Shown one piece after another: positions 51,223-54,542 of a stretch of DNA of 54,542 nucleotides. Each line of letters begins with the position of its first letter. Position 1 is the stretch's first letter. A program made the position numbers and the translations under genes. The stretch is from Peptococcaceae bacterium BICA1-8 (GTDB lineage Bacteria; Bacillota; Peptococcia; Peptococcales; BICA1-8), in NCBI GenBank assembly GCA_000802045.1, contig JUEF01000102.1:1-54542 (forward strand), written 5' to 3'. The notes beneath the pieces were generated by a model. It was not told the DNA's origin. It did no database searches and worked only from the letters and a program-made list of their open reading frames with translations.

Positions 51223-51735
51223 TTATTTAATTACATTTTCATTTTTTGCTAAATTCAAGTAATGATTGGCAATAACATTTTTTACTTTATCTTTTAATGG
51301 TTCATTAGGTACTTCTATATAAGTAAACCATGGACCTTTTTGCCAAGCGTAAATAGAATAATTATTATATTGATTAAACTCAACTACTTGTTGGGTATTA
51401 AATTTCTCTAGTCTGTGTATAGCTAACCAATCTACCCAAAAAGTCTCAATTTCATCCTGTGAGGTAAATTTAATAATCTTAATTGTTATTGGTGTATCGG
51501 GATATCTATACTCCATTTCATAGCCTTCAGTATTGTTTTTTAATTTTATACCATCTAATTGGCTGATATCAGTTTTTGATAGCTTATTCAGATCAAGCAT
51601 TTTTAAATTTATTTTTGTTGCTTGGTCTAAGGAAATGTTATCAGGTGGTGCGGTAATTTCAGTTATCTTTTGGGAACATCCGCTAGCGAACAATACAAAA
51701 ACTACCAAAGCAAACAATAAATTTTTATATCTCAT
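51223..51735 (-). CDS. Hypothetical lipoprotein (170 aa)
   Basis: A 170-residue protein with a hydrophobic signal peptide and lipobox FASGC (Cys20), so it is an outer-face lipoprotein. The mature part is mostly alpha/beta with KINLKMLDLNKLSKTDISQL and an aromatic region YSIYAWQKGPWFTYIE. I do not recognise a domain. It stands alone between eam and the EF-G paralogue. Confidence 0.75.
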   Translation of the reverse strand: MRYKNLLFALVVFVLFASGCSQKITEITAPPDNISLDQATKINLKMLDLNKLSKTDISQLDGIKLKNNTEGYEMEYRYPDTPITIKIIKFTSQDEIETFWVDWLAIHRLEKFNTQQVVEFNQYNNYSIYAWQKGPWFTYIEVPNEPLKDKVKNVIANHYLNLAKNENVIK

Positions 51736-51911
51736 TAGTCACCAACTTCGTTATTAGTATTTTCCATTTTTCATCTCTACATACACTTCTACATTTTTAA
51801 TGGTATTCCTGCTACTATTTGTTAAAAATGCATACTTAATTTCAGAAAATTACAAATCATTTTTTAAACTTTGACAATTTAACCATAATATAGTTTGGAT
51901 TTATTACAAAA

Positions 51912-51940
51912 ATAAAGGGAGTATTGTCTACTCCCTTTAT
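51912..51940 (-). terminator. Terminator of the EF-G-like gene
   Basis: ATAAAGGGAGTA / TACTCCCTTTAT, a perfect 12-bp stem with a 5-base loop, followed on the - strand by TATTTTTG. Confidence 0.88.
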
Positions 51941-51945
51941 AAAAA

Positions 51946-53976
51946 CTACTTCTCTTCTTCTTTTTTCTTATTATTTATTATTTCCTCTGCTAATTTGTGT
52001 GGTACGTCCTCATAATGGGATAATTCCATTTTAAAACTGCCTCTAGCTTGTGTTATTGATTTTAAATCAATAGCATAACGAGACATCTCTGATAGAGGAG
52101 CTTGGGTTTTGATAACTTGGAATTTACCCTTAGATTCCATACCCATAATCCTACCCCGTTTACTATTTATGTCGCCCATTATATCACCCATAAATTGTTC
52201 AGGAACGATTATTTCGACATTCATTATAGGCTCTAATAAAACGGGATTTGCTTTTTCCATACCTTTTCTAAAGGCTAAGGAACCTGCAATTTTGAAAGAC
52301 ATTTCATTAGAGTCAACAGGGTGATAAGAACCATCAACTAAGGTTACTTTTAAATTAGAAACTGGATAACCCGCTAGCATACCTTCCTGCATTGCTTCTC
52401 TAACACCTTTTTCAACTGCAGGGAAGTAGTTTCTAGGAACTGCTCCACCGAAAACAGATTCGTGAAATTCAAAATCCCCATCAGGAAGTGGCTCTAGAGT
52501 TAACCATACATCACCGTATTGTCCAGCACCACCAGATTGTTTCTTGTGCTTACCTTGAACTTTGATATTTCCACGGATAGTTTCGCGGTATGGAATCTTT
52601 GGAGTACGCATTTCTACTTCTACTCCAAATTTTGCTTTCATTCTTTCAGTAATCATATCTAAATGTAGATCTCCCATACCCTTTAATATAGTTTCTTTAG
52701 TTTCCGAATTTTTCTCTACCTTTAAAGTTGGGTCTTCTTCAAGAAGTCTTGATATCGCGTTACCTACCTTATCTTCATCACCCCTTGATTTAGGGCTAAT
52801 AGCAACAGCTAAGGTTGGTTCGGGAAAATCAATACTTTCTAATAATTGGGGTTTTGATTTTAAGCATAAGGTATGACCAGTCATTGTTTCTTGAAGTTTT
52901 GCAACCGCCGCAATATCTCCAGCCATAACCTCTGATAAGTTTTCTTGCGTCTTACCTCTAACCATTAAAAAGCTACTGACCTTCTCTTCTTTTTCTTTAT
53001 TTGCATTATATATGCTATCACTAGTTTTTAGTGTGCCTGAGTATAATCTAAAAAAGCTCAGTTTACCAACATATGGGTCTGCTAATGTTTTATATACTAA
53101 AGCAGCCGGAGCTTGAGCTAATAAATCTGTTTCACTTAATTCAGCTGGTGATGGCAAAAAATCAACTAAGGCGTTTATTAAATTTGGAATACCAATATTG
53201 TTTAAAGCAGAACCAGCTAATACCGGATAGATTTTTCCTTCTTTTACACCATTTTTAAAGCCTTTTATTATTTCTTCTGGAGATAATTGCTCTCCCTCTA
53301 AATACTTCATTAAAAGTTCATCATCACCCTCAGCAACAGATTCCATCAGTGCATCACGGTATTCTTGTGCTTGATCTTGTAAGTCGGCGGGTATATCAAT
53401 TTCACTCATTTTCCCATCTTTAAAGGAGTATGCTTTAAGTTGTAATATATCCACAATTCCATTAAAACCTGACTCTGAGCCGATTGGTAACTGAATTGGA
53501 ACAATACCTGCTCCAAAGGAATCTTTTAATTCATCAATTACTTTGAAAAAACTTGAGTTTTCTCTATCTAACTTATTAACCAAAAGTATCCGAGGCATAT
53601 TTTTTTCATTAGCAAAATCCCAGATAACTTCGGTTTGAACTTCCACGCCGGATACTCCACAAACCACCATTAGAACATTATCTACAGCTCTTAAAGCTCC
53701 TTTTACTTCACCTATAAAGTCTGCATATCCTGGAGTATCCACGAAATTAATTTTAGTATTATCCCACTCCATTGGGGCGAGGGTAGAGGTTATTGTAACT
53801 TTGCGTTTTATCTCCTCTGGTAGGTAATCGGTTACTGTTGTCCCATCGTCTACTTTACCAAGTCTTGAAGTGAGATTGGCATTAAAAAGTATTGCTTCGG
53901 TTAGTGAAGTTTTACCTGCTCCTCCGTGGGCAACGATTCCCACATTTCTAATTTTGTCTGGTGTGTACGTTTTCAA
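51946..53976 (-). CDS. Elongation factor G-like paralogue
   Basis: A 676-residue translational GTPase with all EF-G domains: P-loop AHGGAGKT (16-23), DTPGYADF (switch II), NKLDR (G4), domain II, and domains III-V (ending in LKSITQARGSFKMELSHYED). The P-loop reads AHGGAGKTS in place of the canonical AHIDAGKTT, which marks the secondary EF-G type widespread in Clostridia, not the housekeeping fusA that lies with rpsL/rpsG. The start is TTG at 53976 behind AAGGAGGGG. Its role (ribosome recycling, stress or none known) is open. Confidence 0.9.
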   Translation of the reverse strand: MKTYTPDKIRNVGIVAHGGAGKTSLTEAILFNANLTSRLGKVDDGTTVTDYLPEEIKRKVTITSTLAPMEWDNTKINFVDTPGYADFIGEVKGALRAVDNVLMVVCGVSGVEVQTEVIWDFANEKNMPRILLVNKLDRENSSFFKVIDELKDSFGAGIVPIQLPIGSESGFNGIVDILQLKAYSFKDGKMSEIDIPADLQDQAQEYRDALMESVAEGDDELLMKYLEGEQLSPEEIIKGFKNGVKEGKIYPVLAGSALNNIGIPNLINALVDFLPSPAELSETDLLAQAPAALVYKTLADPYVGKLSFFRLYSGTLKTSDSIYNANKEKEEKVSSFLMVRGKTQENLSEVMAGDIAAVAKLQETMTGHTLCLKSKPQLLESIDFPEPTLAVAISPKSRGDEDKVGNAISRLLEEDPTLKVEKNSETKETILKGMGDLHLDMITERMKAKFGVEVEMRTPKIPYRETIRGNIKVQGKHKKQSGGAGQYGDVWLTLEPLPDGDFEFHESVFGGAVPRNYFPAVEKGVREAMQEGMLAGYPVSNLKVTLVDGSYHPVDSNEMSFKIAGSLAFRKGMEKANPVLLEPIMNVEIIVPEQFMGDIMGDINSKRGRIMGMESKGKFQVIKTQAPLSEMSRYAIDLKSITQARGSFKMELSHYEDVPHKLAEEIINNKKKEEEK

Positions 53977-54140
53977 TGAAGCCCCTCCTTATTTATTATG
54001 TTTGGTATATTACCTATTTTATTTTTATAGTTAAATTATTAATATAATTAAGCAAAAAATCTGAAAATCCTTCTTGATTATTTAAAACATTAAGAAATTA
54101 GCTTTTTGTAAAATATTATTTATAGTGTTGCCAAATTTTT

Positions 54141-54168
54141 GATATTTTTTCAAAACCTTGCATAGACA
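54141..54168 (+). promoter_or_regulatory. Candidate sigma-E (sporulation) promoter for the SpoVB-like gene
   Basis: GATATT (54141-54146), 14-base spacer, CATAGACA (54161-54168) resembles the mother-cell sigma-E consensus (ATATT, 14-15 bases, CATACANT). It lies about 30 bases upstream of the gene start. A sigma-A promoter is less convincing here. Confidence 0.45.
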
Positions 54169-54199
54169 TGAATAAGATAATAATGAAGTGAGTGACAAT

Positions 54200-54542
54200 A
54201 TGGTCAAATACAGTTTTATGCAGGGTGCATTGATACTATTTTTTTCCGGAATTTTCGTGAAAATAATTGGTTTTGTTTTTCAAATTACTGTTATTAGAAT
54301 AATTGGTACAGAAGCTGTTGGTTTATTTAATATGGTTTTTCCGTTGTATATAACTGTATTGGTCGTTTCGACGGCAGGCTTACCTTTAGCAATTTCAAAG
54401 ATGGTTTCTCAGCAAGTTGCTTTAGGAAATTATCAAGCAGCCCTTAAAATTTTTCGTATAGCGTTAACTGTCCTAATATTTCTTAGCTTTTTCTTTACAA
54501 TTATTTTGCTTGTAATTTCCCCACTGCTTATTAATACTCTTT
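54200..54542 (+). CDS. SpoVB/MurJ-like polysaccharide flippase, 5' part only
   Basis: The first 114 codons of a membrane protein starting at ATG 54200 (weak GAAGTGAG site). VKYSFMQGALILFFSGIFVK and IIGTEAVGLFNMVFPLYIT with VSTAGLPLAISKMVSQ match the N-terminal helices of stage V sporulation protein B and related lipid II flippases of the MOP superfamily. The gene runs off the window. In a spore former it would take part in cortex synthesis. Confidence 0.85.
   Translation, partial: MVKYSFMQGALILFFSGIFVKIIGFVFQITVIRIIGTEAVGLFNMVFPLYITVLVVSTAGLPLAISKMVSQQVALGNYQAALKIFRIALTVLIFLSFFFTIILLVISPLLINTL

Noticed and set aside
51946-53976. Calling the translational GTPase the housekeeping EF-G (fusA)
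   Set aside because: The P-loop differs from canonical EF-G and the gene is not in the rpsL-rpsG-fusA-tuf cluster; it is a secondary paralogue.

Overview
The window comes from the chromosome of an AT-rich, strictly anaerobic, endospore-forming member of the Bacillota (class Clostridia); genus cannot be fixed from sequence alone. The evidence is the Gram-positive style of the genes (strong AGGAGG ribosome-binding sites, many TTG/GTG starts, T-box leaders, a lexA/yneA SOS pair), oxygen-sensitive enzymes (trimeric [FeFe] hydrogenase, 2-oxoacid:ferredoxin oxidoreductase, a radical-SAM aminomutase) and a SpoVB-like flippase at the right edge. No rRNA, tRNA or CRISPR array was seen.

Left part (1-11.8 kb, mostly + strand). 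A truncated IS transposase tail is followed by a six-gene operon: a split UxaA-type hydro-lyase (two genes), a complete tripartite tricarboxylate transporter (tctC-tctA-tctB) and a LarA-type nickel-pincer racemase. A perfect GTGGTCATACCAC palindrome, typical of FadR/GntR-family regulators, sits in front. This looks like an uptake, racemisation and dehydration module for a 2-hydroxy acid or sugar acid. Next come lexA and a divergent yneA-like cell-division inhibitor sharing three SOS boxes, a 57-residue Cys-rich protein, a decayed acyl-CoA synthetase fragment, and a T-box-controlled sodium symporter with a 35-residue accessory peptide. The symporter block is flanked by diverged direct repeats.

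Middle part (11.8-32.6 kb, mainly - strand). A glycogen operon, glgB-glgP-glgC-glgD-glgA-pgi, is followed on the other side of its promoter by yebC. Then come a histidine phosphatase, a hydrogenase operon (NuoE-like, NuoF fused to an NfnB/GltD-like module, and [FeFe] HydA), azlCD on the + strand, and paaK plus a double-ACT protein behind a second T-box. Both T-boxes appear to carry the same TTC (Phe) specifier.

Right part (32.5-54.5 kb, - strand until the last gene). It holds a probable amino-acid-racemisation set (PLP aminotransferase, GNAT, N-acylamino-acid-racemase-like enolase enzyme), a four-subunit 2-oxoacid:ferredoxin oxidoreductase and thiDML. Two paralogous TAXI-type TRAP transporter operons follow (binding lipoprotein, DUF1850 protein, fused permease). 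Immediately upstream of them is a KamA-family enzyme whose specificity residues (Lys/Asn instead of Asp/Asp) identify it as glutamate 2,3-aminomutase. The window ends with a small lipoprotein, an EF-G paralogue and the start of a SpoVB/MurJ-like flippase.

The most interesting candidate systems are the UxaA-TTT-LarA operon, the tandem TAXI-TRAP operons next to glutamate 2,3-aminomutase (possible glutamate uptake and beta-glutamate osmolyte synthesis), the NuoF-NfnB fusion in the hydrogenase, and the pair of Phe-type T-boxes.
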